From WHSM01 sp036375165 (GTDB taxonomy: Bacteria; Actinomycetota; Actinomycetes; Mycobacteriales; Micromonosporaceae), in the NCBI GenBank assembly GCA_036375165.1, contig DASUSI010000024.1, positions 1 to 64,000 of the forward strand: a stretch of DNA of 64,000 nt, in the 5' to 3' direction. The notes below the pieces were generated by a model that did no database searches, was not told the DNA's origin, and was given only the letters and a program-made list of their open reading frames with translations. Position 1 is the first letter of the stretch. Each line of letters begins with the position of its first letter. The position numbers and the translations under genes are program-made. This document shows, in pieces, positions 34,550 to 42,654 of the stretch.

Positions 34550-36976
34550 GTGACCACATCTGTACCGGAACCCGTCCCAGCCTCTGTGCCGGCGGCCCCC
34601 GGGGCCACGCCGACGACCCTGCACCAGCGGATCGCCGAGGAGCTCGGCGTCAGAGAGAACCAGGTGACCGCCGCGGTCACCCTGCTCGACGGCGGCGCGA
34701 CCGTGCCGTTCATCTCCCGTTACCGCAAGGAGTTGACCGGCGCGCTGGACGACGCGCAGTTGCGGACCCTGGAGGAACGCCTGCGCTACCTGCGCGAGCT
34801 GGAGGAACGCCGGGCGGTGGTGCTCGATTCGATCCGGCAGCAGGGCAAGCTCACCGAGGATTTGACCGCGCAGATCATGACGGCCGACACCAAGGCGCGG
34901 CTGGAGGACATCTACCTGCCGTACAAGCCGAAACGGCGCACCAAGGCACAGATCGCACGGGAGAACGGCCTGGAACCCCTCGCGGACGCGCTGCTGGCGG
35001 ACCCGATGCTGGATCCGTCCGGCACCGCCCAGGACTACGTCACCGAGGCGGTGCCGGACGCGGCGGCGGCGCTGGAGGGCGCGCGGGCGATCCTGGTGGA
35101 ACGGTTCGCTGAAGACGCCGACCTGATCGGGGCGCTGCGGGAGAAGCTGTGGCAGCGGGGTCGCCTGGTGTCCCGGGTACGGGAGGGCGCGGCGGAGAAG
35201 GGCGCGAAGTTCTCGGACTACTTCGACTTTGAGGAGCCGTACCCGTCGTTGCCGTCGCACCGGATCCTGGCGCTGTTCCGGGGTGAGAAGGAGGAGGTGC
35301 TTGACCTCACCTTCGACCCGGAGCCGTCCCCGGACGTCCCCGAAGGACCCAGTGGGTACGAAGTGGACATTGCCGCGAGGTTCCGGGTCGCGGATCTGGG
35401 TCGGCCGGCGGACCGGTGGCTGAACGACACGGTGCGGTGGGCGTGGCGTACCCGGATCCTGGTCAAGCTGGGGATCGACCTGCGGGGCCGGCTGTGGCAG
35501 TTCGCCGAGGACGAGGCGGTACGGGTGTTCGCCACGAACCTGCGGGACCTGCTGCTCGCCGCGCCGGCCGGGGCGCGGACCACGATGGGCCTGGACCCTG
35601 GTTTCCGGACCGGGGTGAAGGTGGCGGTGGTGGATCCGACCGGCAAGGTGCTCGCCACCGGGGTGATCCACCCGCACCAGCCGGCGAACCACTGGGACGA
35701 GTCGATCGCGGCGCTGGCGAAGCTGTGCGCGGCCCACAAGGTGGAGCTGGTGGCGATCGGCAACGGTACGGCGTCCCGGGAGACCGACCGGCTGGTCACC
35801 GAGTTGGTCAGGAAGCATCCGGCGCTCGGGCTGACCAAGATCGTGGTGTCGGAGGCCGGCGCTTCGGTGTATTCGGCGTCGGCGTACGCGTCTGAGGAGC
35901 TTCCCGGGATGGACGTGTCGCTGCGCGGGGCGGTGTCGATCGCCCGCCGGTTGCAGGACCCGTTGGCCGAGTTGGTGAAGATCGACCCGAAGTCGATCGG
36001 GGTCGGGCAGTACCAGCACGACTTGGCGGAGGGCAGCCTGTCCCGTTCCCTGGACGCGGTGGTGGAGGACTGTGTGAACGCGGTCGGGGTGGATGTGAAC
36101 ACCGCGTCGGTGCCGCTGCTGTCCCGGGTGTCGGGGATCAGCGCGGGACTGGCGCAGAGCATCGTGTTGCACCGGGACAGCAACGGCCCGTTTCGGACCC
36201 GGAAGGCGCTGAAGCAGGTGCCCCGGCTGGGCCCGAAGGCGTTCGAGCAGTGCGCCGGGTTCCTGCGGATCCCGGGTGGTGATGACCCGCTGGACAGTTC
36301 CGGGGTGCATCCAGAGGCGTATTCGGTGGTACGCCGGATCTTGACCGCCACGGACGGCGATATTTGTTCGTTGATCGGGAACAGCCGGGTGTTGCGCACG
36401 CTGAAGCCGACCGAGTTCGTGGACGACACTTTCGGCCTGCCGACCGTCACGGACATTCTCGCGGAGTTGGAGAAGCCGGGCCGGGACCCGCGTCCGGAGT
36501 TCCGCACCGCAACGTTCGCGGAGGGTGTGGAGAAGCTGTCAGATCTGAATCCCGGAATGGTGCTGGAGGGCGTGGTCACGAACGTGGCGGCGTTCGGCGC
36601 GTTCGTGGACGTCGGGGTTCACCAGGACGGCCTGGTTCACGTGTCCGCGATGTCTCACAACTTCGTGAAGGACCCGCGTGACGTGGTGAAGTCGGGTGAC
36701 CTGGTACGGGTGAAGGTGCTCGATGTGGACGTGCCCCGGCAGCGGATCTCGCTGACGCTGCGGCTGGAGGACGAGGCGACTCCGGCCCGGCAGGACCGCG
36801 CCCCGGGTGGCGACGGTCGGCCGCGTGGCGGCCAAGGGGGCGGCCAGGGGGGTAAGAGCGACCGCCGTGACCAGGGCCGCCGGGGTCAGAGTCGGCAGGG
36901 TCAGGTGCGGCAGGGACGCGGCAGCGACCCGCAGGGTGCGATGGCGGAAGCGCTGCGCCGGGCCGGGCTCGCCTGA
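34550..36976 (+). CDS. tex: Tex-family RNA-binding transcription accessory protein
   Basis: An 808-residue Tex protein: N-terminal helical domain (VTAAVTLLDGGATVPFISRYRKELTG), RuvC-like YqgF domain (TTMGLDPGFRTGVKVAVVD), helix-hairpin-helix part (LSRVSGISAGLAQSIV, VPRLGPKAFEQCAGFL) and a C-terminal S1 domain (GMVLEGVVTNVAAFGAFVDVGVHQDGLVH, split here). The tail is rich in Gly, Gln and Arg. Tex is a conserved nucleic-acid-binding factor linked to transcription and stress tolerance. GTG start after GGAAAGGC. It ends at a good hairpin. Confidence 0.93.
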   Translation: MTTSVPEPVPASVPAAPGATPTTLHQRIAEELGVRENQVTAAVTLLDGGATVPFISRYRKELTGALDDAQLRTLEERLRYLRELEERRAVVLDSIRQQGKLTEDLTAQIMTADTKARLEDIYLPYKPKRRTKAQIARENGLEPLADALLADPMLDPSGTAQDYVTEAVPDAAAALEGARAILVERFAEDADLIGALREKLWQRGRLVSRVREGAAEKGAKFSDYFDFEEPYPSLPSHRILALFRGEKEEVLDLTFDPEPSPDVPEGPSGYEVDIAARFRVADLGRPADRWLNDTVRWAWRTRILVKLGIDLRGRLWQFAEDEAVRVFATNLRDLLLAAPAGARTTMGLDPGFRTGVKVAVVDPTGKVLATGVIHPHQPANHWDESIAALAKLCAAHKVELVAIGNGTASRETDRLVTELVRKHPALGLTKIVVSEAGASVYSASAYASEELPGMDVSLRGAVSIARRLQDPLAELVKIDPKSIGVGQYQHDLAEGSLSRSLDAVVEDCVNAVGVDVNTASVPLLSRVSGISAGLAQSIVLHRDSNGPFRTRKALKQVPRLGPKAFEQCAGFLRIPGGDDPLDSSGVHPEAYSVVRRILTATDGDICSLIGNSRVLRTLKPTEFVDDTFGLPTVTDILAELEKPGRDPRPEFRTATFAEGVEKLSDLNPGMVLEGVVTNVAAFGAFVDVGVHQDGLVHVSAMSHNFVKDPRDVVKSGDLVRVKVLDVDVPRQRISLTLRLEDEATPARQDRAPGGDGRPRGGQGGGQGGKSDRRDQGRRGQSRQGQVRQGRGSDPQGAMAEALRRAGLA

Positions 36977-36988
36977 GCCGTACATAAT

Positions 36989-37032
36989 CGTCTGGGGCCT
37001 CCGTGGTCAGACCACTGTGGAGGTCCCAGACG
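36989..37032 (+). terminator. Hairpin terminator of tex
   Basis: Arms 36989-37002 (CGTCTGGGGCCTCC) and 37019-37032 pair with one mismatch. The 16-base interior has its own small hairpin (GTGGT/ACCAC). It starts 12 bases after the tex stop. Confidence 0.75.
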
Positions 37033-37123
37033 GGGTACATCGGGCGGGAGGGTCGGCGAGGACGAGAGGATGTCAGGTTCGTACTCGATCAGGCCCGTGA
37101 CCTGATCCGGTCGGGAACCACGG

Positions 37124-37465
37124 CTAGCTCAGTTCGAGTTCGCGCAGCGCCCATTCGTACCGGCGCATCATCTCCTCGTAGTCGGTCACGTACAGGCCAT
37201 ACCCGAAGTCCTGGAACAGCAGCTTGCCGATTGTCAGGAACTTCTCGGTCTCGGGCGTGGCAAGCAGTTTGACCAGGGCGTCGTACTCGCCCTCGATGAA
37301 CCAGAAGCTCTTGCCAGTCGGCGCGAAGAAGGTCTTCGGCTCCGTGAACATGCCTTCGGCCGCCTTCTTGGTGAAGAATTCCTCAACCTCGTGGGAGTAC
37401 TTCACGGCAGCCTTCTCGCGTCCCGGGAATGCCTGCCCGAACGTGGTGACCATCGCAGCCTTCAT
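37124..37465 (-). CDS. Conserved hypothetical protein, 113 residues
   Basis: No family named with confidence. The sequence (KAAMVTTFGQAFPGREKAAVKYSHEVEEFF, TGKSFWFIEGEYDALVKLLATPETEKFLTI, in parts) reads like a small dimeric alpha-beta-barrel protein. There is no signal or membrane segment. It has an excellent AAGGAGGTGA ribosome binding site, so expression is likely strong. The palindromic box GGGACGTAGGTCCC lies about 80 bases upstream and suggests control with the 19-25 kb stress genes. Confidence 0.75.
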   Translation of the reverse strand: MKAAMVTTFGQAFPGREKAAVKYSHEVEEFFTKKAAEGMFTEPKTFFAPTGKSFWFIEGEYDALVKLLATPETEKFLTIGKLLFQDFGYGLYVTDYEEMMRRYEWALRELELS

Positions 37466-37545
37466 ATCGTCACCTCCTTCCGGCCCGTCGCCGCCGGGCC
37501 ACCCCGCCTACCCACCACACTTCGCCGTTGAAAAACCGTGCAGCA

Positions 37546-37559
37546 GGGACGTAGGTCCC
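37546..37559. promoter_or_regulatory. DosR/DevR-like palindrome upstream of 37124-37465
   Basis: GGGACGTAGGTCCC, perfect except for the central tetrad, 81 bases upstream of the start codon at 37465. It is the best match of the four boxes in the window to a GGGAC-N4-GTCCC site. Confidence 0.5.
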
Positions 37560-37590
37560 GCAATTCGCCACTGGAAGTCCCGTCCAGAGC

Positions 37591-37630
37591 CCGCCCGAGA
37601 TCTCTCGCACTTCCCCGAGATCTCGGGCGG
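37591..37630. terminator. 14-bp perfect hairpin followed by TTT
   Basis: Arms 37591-37604 (CCGCCCGAGATCTC) and 37617-37630, 12-base loop. It lies 33 bases past the end of the GPP34 gene on the minus strand; the TTTCG on the plus side would also let it act rightward. Confidence 0.7.
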
Positions 37631-37662
37631 TTTCGTCTGTGAGGGCTGTTGCCGCCGCTGGG

Positions 37663-38418
37663 CTATATGGGCGCTTTGTAATTGGTGATCGTGGCGGTGA
37701 TGTCGCGGATGGTGGGGTCGGTCTGCTGTTCGAGGAGGTGTTTCTGCCAGTGGTGGAGGTGTCCGGGGTCGATGTCCCTTTGGTAGAGGTGGGGGGTGAG
37801 CCGGAGTGTGGTGACCAGAGCGGACAGCGCCAACGCGCGGGGGTCGGGTCGTTGGGTCCCGGCGCGGTAGTGGTCGAGCATGCGGCGGATGCGTCCCCGG
37901 GCGCGGACGGGGTAGGCGCGTCGGGTGGGGACGTACGCCAGGCGGCGGCGGAATGACCAGAAGCGTTTGCGGGTGGTGTGGTGGATGATGCCGGCTGCGA
38001 CCAGGTCGGCCTGTACCCGCTGGTAGAGGCCGGTGTCGGCGAACTGTTGGACGAAGTCGTGCAGTCTGAGGGTGCCGCCGGATTGTGAGAGGAGGGTGAG
38101 CGCGGTGTCGGTGATCCGGTCGCCGGTCGCGTCGTCGTTCATGATCGTGATGCGGCCTGGGTCTCTGGTGAGGACGCCTTCTCGAACGTTGTCCTGCCAT
38201 CCGATCCGGACTCGTTTGGTCAGCCACAACTCCAGCAGCACGGCTGCCGCGAGTCCACGGTGGAGTGTTTTCTCGTTGACGTGCTGGTTGCCGGTGTCGT
38301 CGTCGTGGGCGATCAGGAACAGTTCGGTGGGCAAGGACATCGGAGTGGGATCCTCGTCGGTGGGCAGGATCCGCTTGAGCCGGTCCAAGGCGGTGCGCTC
38401 CATGAGTTGAACGGCCAT
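37663..38418 (-). CDS. GPP34 (GOLPH3-like) family protein
   Basis: A 251-residue GPP34 protein: SLPTELFLIAHDDDTGNQHV and LHRGLAAAVLLELWLTKRV at the start, then a helical core with VQADLVAAGIIHHTTRKRFWSF and RARGRIRRMLDHY. In eukaryotes GOLPH3 binds phosphoinositide at the Golgi; bacterial members are widespread in actinomycetes with unknown function, sometimes membrane-linked. The ATG 38418 follows GGAGGAGATG; an internal Met about 27 codons on matches where many relatives begin. Confidence 0.85.
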   Translation of the reverse strand: MAVQLMERTALDRLKRILPTDEDPTPMSLPTELFLIAHDDDTGNQHVNEKTLHRGLAAAVLLELWLTKRVRIGWQDNVREGVLTRDPGRITIMNDDATGDRITDTALTLLSQSGGTLRLHDFVQQFADTGLYQRVQADLVAAGIIHHTTRKRFWSFRRRLAYVPTRRAYPVRARGRIRRMLDHYRAGTQRPDPRALALSALVTTLRLTPHLYQRDIDPGHLHHWQKHLLEQQTDPTIRDITATITNYKAPI

Positions 38419-38518
38419 CGGTCAACATCTCCTCCAATACGGCATTTGTGCTGTTACCTGTGGGGTGTGTCGGCGCATCTGGCGCCGGGTTCGCCGCCGT
38501 CCGGCCCCTCCTTTCCCA

Positions 38519-38578
38519 CGGTTTAACGATTTCTCGTTGCTAAGACGGCCTTCATAACAACGAAAAGTCCACAAACCA
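38519..38578 (+). repeat. 60-bp palindromic intergenic repeat, copy C
   Basis: Starts CGGTTTAACGATTTCTCG, continues TTGCTAAGACGGCCTTCA and ends CAACGAAAAGTCCACAAACC plus A. It is preceded by a pyrimidine-rich run (38505-38517). Its right part is also the last eight codons and the stop of the leftward gene 38552-38890. Confidence 0.85.
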
Positions 38579-38890
38579 TGCGCGCACACGGGACTGGTGG
38601 GTCGGTTCACGGGACCAGCCGAGCGCGGCAACCACAGTCAGGACCAGCCCGACCAACGCCGGTAACGCGAGCCAGGCGATCCGGTTCCCCGCCGGCCCCA
38701 CCAGCGGGTCAGTACCCCCGGCGACGAGTCGGGCGTCCCGGCGGTCCCGGCACGGGTACACGTCTCCGCAGGCGCGGCACCGGCCCGTCCACCAGTCCCG
38801 CACGTGAATCCGCAGGTACGACCTGGCGACTTCCACCGCACCCCCGAACGGCAACACCCGCCGCACAACAGCGGGACCTCGACCCGTCAT
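38552..38890 (-). CDS. Small Cys-containing membrane protein whose end lies in repeat C
   Basis: A 112-residue protein starting after GGAAGGA. Residues about 33-52 (DWWTGRCRACGDVYPCRDRR) form a possible zinc knuckle (C-x2-C-x5-C). A hydrophobic segment (AWLALPALVGLVLTVVAALGW) follows. The last residues (WFVDFSLL) and the TGA stop are encoded by the palindromic repeat, so the original C-terminus was probably lost or extended. No function known. Confidence 0.6.
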   Translation of the reverse strand: MTGRGPAVVRRVLPFGGAVEVARSYLRIHVRDWWTGRCRACGDVYPCRDRRDARLVAGGTDPLVGPAGNRIAWLALPALVGLVLTVVAALGWSREPTHQSRVRAWFVDFSLL

Positions 38891-39012
38891 CTACACGTCC
38901 TTCCTGGTCCTGAACCCGGGCACGGCGAATACGCCCATCTGGCGGGCGACTCCGTCCACTAGGGACAAGCGCACGCTACCTTGACGGCCGGCCAAATGAC
39001 AATATTTCAACT

Positions 39013-39051
39013 GGGTCGACCGTTTCTCTGTCTACTGTTGCCGGTCGACCC
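39013..39051. promoter_or_regulatory. Two inverted GGTCGACC sites, candidate XRE operator
   Basis: GGGTCGACCG (39013-39022) and its reverse complement CGGTCGACCC (39042-39051) lie 29 bases apart and 55-93 bases upstream of the XRE gene, in its promoter area. Autoregulation is plausible. Confidence 0.45.
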
Positions 39052-39105
39052 TCGATACGTGTTAAATATCGGATGCCCCAGGTATTCGATCTTTAAGGTG
39101 GTTGC

Positions 39106-39984
39106 ATGAGTTGGGAAACGACAGGCTCGACCGTGCCGCGTCGCGAACTCGGTCGTCGGCTACGCCGACTACGTGAGGAAGCCGGCGTGACGATCGCTAT
39201 GGCGTCCAGGAAGTTGGAGTGGTCGTCGCCGAAGATTTGGCGCATCGAGAAGGGCGAGGTCGGGATGCGCTCGCTCGACGTACGGCAGATGTGCGAGCTG
39301 TACGGCGCGGAGGCCGAGACCACGGCCAGTCTGGAAGCCTTGGCGAAGCAGACCAAGGTCAAGGACTGGTGGCGGATCTACAGGGACGCCATTCCCCACA
39401 GCTTGGACCTGTTCCTCGGGCTGGAGGAGGCAGCCGACACGTTCCGCTGGTACGAGTCACATCTCTTTCCCGGCATCGCCCAGACCGAGCGGTACATGCG
39501 CGCGGTCCTCCAGACCGACCACACCTTGTCAGCGGACGAGATTGACACGCGGGTCGAGGTCCGCCTGAACCGTCAGGCCATTTTGAGGCGCAAGATCGAT
39601 CCACCGCGCTACGACTTCATCGTGGATGAGGACACGCTGCGCCGACCGGTCGTCCCGTCCGATGTGATGGCCGAGCAACTCGATCACGTTGTCAAGCTGA
39701 CCGAGCTTCCCAACGTGACCCTGCGGATCGTCCCTTACTCTGCGGGGCTACATCCGGGTGTCAGGTCAGGCCCCTTCGTGATCCTGGGGTTCCCCCAGAC
39801 CACCCGCAGCGGGTTCTCCGAACCCGACACGGTGTACATAGAGGACTTCACCGGTGGCCTCTACCTCGACAAACCTTCGGACGTCGAGCGATACGCCGAT
39901 GCGTTCGACCGGCTACGCGAAAGATCACTTGACGAGTCAGCGACCAAAGACCTCATGCGACAGGTAGCAAGGAGCCTGAAATGA
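39106..39984 (+). CDS. Scr1-type XRE regulator with DUF5753
   Basis: A 292-residue protein. Residues about 12-65 form an XRE helix-turn-helix (LRRLREEAGVTIAMASRKLEWSSPKIWRIEKG). The rest is DUF5753 (WYESHLFPGIAQTERYMRAVL, RQAILRR, FIVDEDTLRRPV, LRIVPYSAGLHPG, VYIEDFTGGLYLD). Such proteins pair with DUF397 proteins as antitoxin-like or developmental regulators (Scr1/Scr2, WhiJ/BldB systems). The start overlaps no other gene; the stop overlaps the DUF397 gene by ATGA. Confidence 0.93.
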   Translation: MSWETTGSTVPRRELGRRLRRLREEAGVTIAMASRKLEWSSPKIWRIEKGEVGMRSLDVRQMCELYGAEAETTASLEALAKQTKVKDWWRIYRDAIPHSLDLFLGLEEAADTFRWYESHLFPGIAQTERYMRAVLQTDHTLSADEIDTRVEVRLNRQAILRRKIDPPRYDFIVDEDTLRRPVVPSDVMAEQLDHVVKLTELPNVTLRIVPYSAGLHPGVRSGPFVILGFPQTTRSGFSEPDTVYIEDFTGGLYLDKPSDVERYADAFDRLRERSLDESATKDLMRQVARSLK

Positions 39985-40175
39985 CCAGCCTCACGACGTC
40001 ATGGAAGAAGAGCAGACGCAGCGCGAGCGAGAACTGCGTCGAAGCGCGCCTCACCGAGACCGGCGACGTCCAAGTCCGCGACTCCAAGGACCGGACCGGC
40101 CCCGTGCTCACCTTCACCCCCGCCGAGTGGGACTCCTTCATCAGCGGAGCCAAGGACGGCGAGTTCAGTCTCTAA
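39981..40175 (+). CDS. DUF397 protein, partner of the XRE regulator
   Basis: A 64-residue DUF397 protein: SWKKSRRSASENCVEARLTETGDVQVRDSKD in overlapping parts, then LTFTPAEWDSFISGAKDGEF. It is the standard small partner of DUF5753 regulators, probably a protein that binds or is countered by them. ATGA overlap gives coupled translation. A hairpin follows at 40215. Confidence 0.93.
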   Translation: MTSLTTSWKKSRRSASENCVEARLTETGDVQVRDSKDRTGPVLTFTPAEWDSFISGAKDGEFSL

Positions 40176-40214
40176 CGCATGGCGCGGGAGGGGTGGCCAC
40201 CCGAATATCCCGAG

Positions 40215-40247
40215 ACCCAGGCGGACAGCGCGACTGTCCGCCCGGGT
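40215..40247 (+). terminator. Hairpin after the XRE/DUF397 pair
   Basis: ACCCAGGCGGACAG (40215-40228) pairs with 40234-40247 (one mismatch), five-base loop. Confidence 0.7.
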
Positions 40248-40278
40248 CACAGATGTCCCAAGCTCTGTAACGGCAGGT

Positions 40279-40463
40279 GTACACGCCTACCTGCGAGAGT
40301 TCGGACTCGTGTTTTGGGCGTTCGACTTCGTCGTGACTCCTGATGGCGGGTGGCGGTTCCTGGAATGCAACCTGGCGGTCAGTTCGGCTGGATCGAGCAT
40401 CACACTGGCCTGCCTATCAGCGCCAACATCGCGGATGTGCTCCAGAAGGGGGCGGACGAGTGA
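40279..40463 (+). pseudogene. C-terminal fragment of an ATP-grasp RiPP (graspetide) maturase, frameshifted
   Basis: VHAYLREFGLVFWAFDFVV, TPDGGWRFLECN, then after a one-base deletion near 40371, GGQFGWIEHHTGLPISAN and IADVLQKGADE: this is the end of an MvdD/TgmB-like ATP-grasp enzyme that makes ester or amide cross-links in a precursor peptide. Only about 60 residues of roughly 320 remain. Its stop overlaps the start of the methyltransferase fragment (GTGA), which preserves the old operon layout. Non-functional. Confidence 0.75.
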
Positions 40464-40777
40464 CAGAGACCAGGTGGACCGAGCGGTCTCACGCGCTCGC
40501 TGACGCACTCCGTGGCGCTAAAGCGATCACTGGTCCGGAGTGGCACGACGTGTTTGCCACGGCCCCGCGTCATGTGTTCGTACCCCGTTTCTACGCAATG
40601 GACAGCTTCAACTCTCCTCGAACCCTTGTCGATGGCAACAACCCAGAACAACATGACGCATGGCTGGAGATGGTGTACCGCGACACGGTGCTGATAACCG
40701 CCTACGAGGTAGCCGGCCGGATGGACGATGGCACGGAGATACGGGTCAGTAAACGGCGTACAACGAGCTTGGCTTGA
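40460..40777 (+). pseudogene. N-terminal fragment of a PIMT-like O-methyltransferase of a graspetide cluster
   Basis: A 105-residue frame starting GTG. WTERSHALADALRGAKAITG, EWHDVFATAPRHVFVPRFY and WLEMVYRDTVLITAYE match the first third of protein-L-isoaspartate-methyltransferase homologues that occur in graspetide and lanthipeptide clusters. The SAM-binding domain (about 250 residues) is missing, so it is a remnant. No precursor-peptide gene is seen upstream. Confidence 0.7.
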
Positions 40778-40900
40778 CTCACCCGACTCCGACGTTTCGT
40801 GGCCGCTCCTTCAGGGAGGCAAGACCGACCGGCTGTGATCCGGCAGCGGATGCGCCGCACCAGGTGACGTGCCTGTCCGGGGCTGCGCGATGATCGGGGG

Positions 40901-41191
40901 ATGGCCGAGACGCTGTCCACGTTCCTGGTGACCTACACGTACGTGACCGACATGGAGAACCGGCGTACCCCGCACCGGCAGGACCACCTGACGTGGCTGC
41001 GCGCCGAGGCCGACGCAGGTCATATGGTCTTGGCGGGGGCCACTCTGGATCCGGTGGACACGGGAGTCCTGGTGGTACGGGGCGAGGACGTGTACCAGGT
41101 GCGGCGGATGCTGCTCGATGACCCGTACGCCAAGGCGAACCTGATCACCGCTGTCACGGTCCGCCCGCTGGGCCTGGCGGTCGGCGGCTGA
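40901..41191 (+). CDS. YciI-like protein
   Basis: A 96-residue ferredoxin-fold protein. FLVTYTYVTDMENRRTPHRQDHL, AGHMVLAGATLDP and DDPYAKANLITAVTVRPL follow the YciI family, with the conserved His-Asp-like pair (RQDHLTWL). Enzymatic role of the family is uncertain. It ends close to the convergent small membrane protein gene. Confidence 0.85.
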   Translation: MAETLSTFLVTYTYVTDMENRRTPHRQDHLTWLRAEADAGHMVLAGATLDPVDTGVLVVRGEDVYQVRRMLLDDPYAKANLITAVTVRPLGLAVGG

Positions 41192-41236
41192 ACCGCCGGT
41201 GGTGCCCCGCCAAGCCCTACGCGGACGGCAGATCCG

Positions 41237-41428
41237 TTACCGGCGGCGGCCACGCCCGGTACGCCACCCGGTACGCCACCCGGTGCCGACCCCGGCCAGA
41301 TGCAGCGCGATGCACAGCAGTCCGGCGGTGGTCAGGGTGCCCGCGTCCAGTAGCGGACCCAGGTCGGCACCCGCCAGTTCCAGCAGCAGGAGCAGTCCGA
41401 ACAGGACTGCGGCGATGATCGCGAACAC
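41237..41428 (-). CDS. Small membrane protein
   Basis: A 63-residue protein: two hydrophobic helices (FAIIAAVLFGLLLLLELAGA; LTTAGLLCIALHLAGV), then a basic tail with the duplicated GWRT unit. GTG start after TTGGAGGC. Common small actinobacterial protein of unknown role. Confidence 0.7.
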   Translation of the reverse strand: MFAIIAAVLFGLLLLLELAGADLGPLLDAGTLTTAGLLCIALHLAGVGTGWRTGWRTGRGRRR

Positions 41429-41530
41429 GTTGCCTCCAAGAGGTGCGGTCTTGCTGCCTCCTTACCCCCGAAGCGATCTACTCAACCGTGGTGCCTCGCC
41501 ACGGCGGTAGCGTAAGCCCATCACCCCGGG

Positions 41531-42382
41531 CTAATCCTCCACATTGGCGTGACGGACCGCCGCTAGGATGCTCCGGACAGTGACAGTGGTGGGATGGTCA
41601 GGTCCCAACACCCGCTCACGATCAGCCAACGTCGCCTGATGCAGCCCGATCGCCTCATCCAACCGACCCGCAGACTCATACGCGGAAGCAAGCGTGACAC
41701 CGGCCATGCTGGTGAACTCCTGCCGGTTGGTCGTGACCAACACCTTCGTAGTGCCGGTCGACGGCAGAAGCTCGGTCAGCGCATCCGGAGAGCCCACGTT
41801 GTCGAAAACCACGAGCCGCCGGCCCCCGTTGTCGCGTTCCAACCAGCCGCGCACCGCCGCCGCAAGATCTTCGGGTGCCGCGTCAGCGCTGCTGCGCAAG
41901 CCAAGCCGTTCCGCGAGCAGCGCCAGATCGGTAACCGGCCCGGACTCGGCGTTGATCCACGCCACCAGGTCGTAGCGATCCGCAATGCACTGTCGGGCGT
42001 ACTGGGCGGCCAACTGCGATTTGCCCACCCCGCGCTGGCCCGGCAACGCAACCAACGCTGCCCGCCCCTTACGGCCCATCGCCCGGCGCAACTCCTTCGC
42101 CTCGGTGGGTCGATCCTGCCAATGCCAGGCGACATGCGGGATCGCACCGAACACCCGATCGTTCGAGTCCGCCGAACCGGCTGCGTCCGGCTCGGACCTG
42201 TGCCGGACCACATCGACAGCGACCGCTGCCACGACCAGCACACCGACCCCTGCCCAGGTCACGAACGGCCACCACCACCACGACACGTTCACGGTGCTGG
42301 CGGCGAATTCGCTGACCAAGCCGACGGCGGCAGCGACGACGACGCTGGTCACTGAGACCCGAGATGGCCTCCACCGACCCAT
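41531..42382 (-). CDS. NB-ARC ATPase with an internal deletion, fused to a terminal TPR
   Basis: A 283-residue protein. Two membrane segments (SVVVAAAVGLVSEFA; WPFVTWAGVGVLVVAAVAV) precede an NTPase with P-loop PGQRGVGKSQLA (about residues 114-125) and Walker B RRLVVFDNV. After VLVTTNRQEFTSMAGV the sequence jumps straight into a C-terminal TPR (ASAYESAGRLDEAIGLHQATLADRERVLGPDHP). Normal members have several hundred residues between (rest of NB-ARC, winged helix, more TPRs). I read it as an in-frame deletion; the sensor module is therefore probably dead. Start after GGAGATCGTGT. Confidence 0.75.
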   Translation of the reverse strand: MGRWRPSRVSVTSVVVAAAVGLVSEFAASTVNVSWWWWPFVTWAGVGVLVVAAVAVDVVRHRSEPDAAGSADSNDRVFGAIPHVAWHWQDRPTEAKELRRAMGRKGRAALVALPGQRGVGKSQLAAQYARQCIADRYDLVAWINAESGPVTDLALLAERLGLRSSADAAPEDLAAAVRGWLERDNGGRRLVVFDNVGSPDALTELLPSTGTTKVLVTTNRQEFTSMAGVTLASAYESAGRLDEAIGLHQATLADRERVLGPDHPTTVTVRSILAAVRHANVED

Positions 42383-42654
42383 ACACGATCTCCGACCGCT
42401 TGTTGAGGGTGTGGTACGTGACGCACACAGCCCGCCACGCACTGCCACCCTACGACGCCGGACTGTCCAATCAGGCTCGCCGCCCGGCCCCTTCCCGAGC
42501 CCACTTCCGGGTACGAGATTAGATGAGCATGAAACAACGGTAAGCAACCGTCAGATAGCTCTTAGACACCGCTTCCCTCGGGTCGGCTGCTGCGGCAGCA
42601 TGGCACGCATCTTCCGGCCGTGCCCCGCTCCTGATGGCCCACTGAGAGGTCACC

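Noticed and set aside
34370..36310. 646-residue minus-strand frame opposite tex
   Set aside because: Shadow of a high-GC gene; the plus strand encodes an unmistakable Tex protein.
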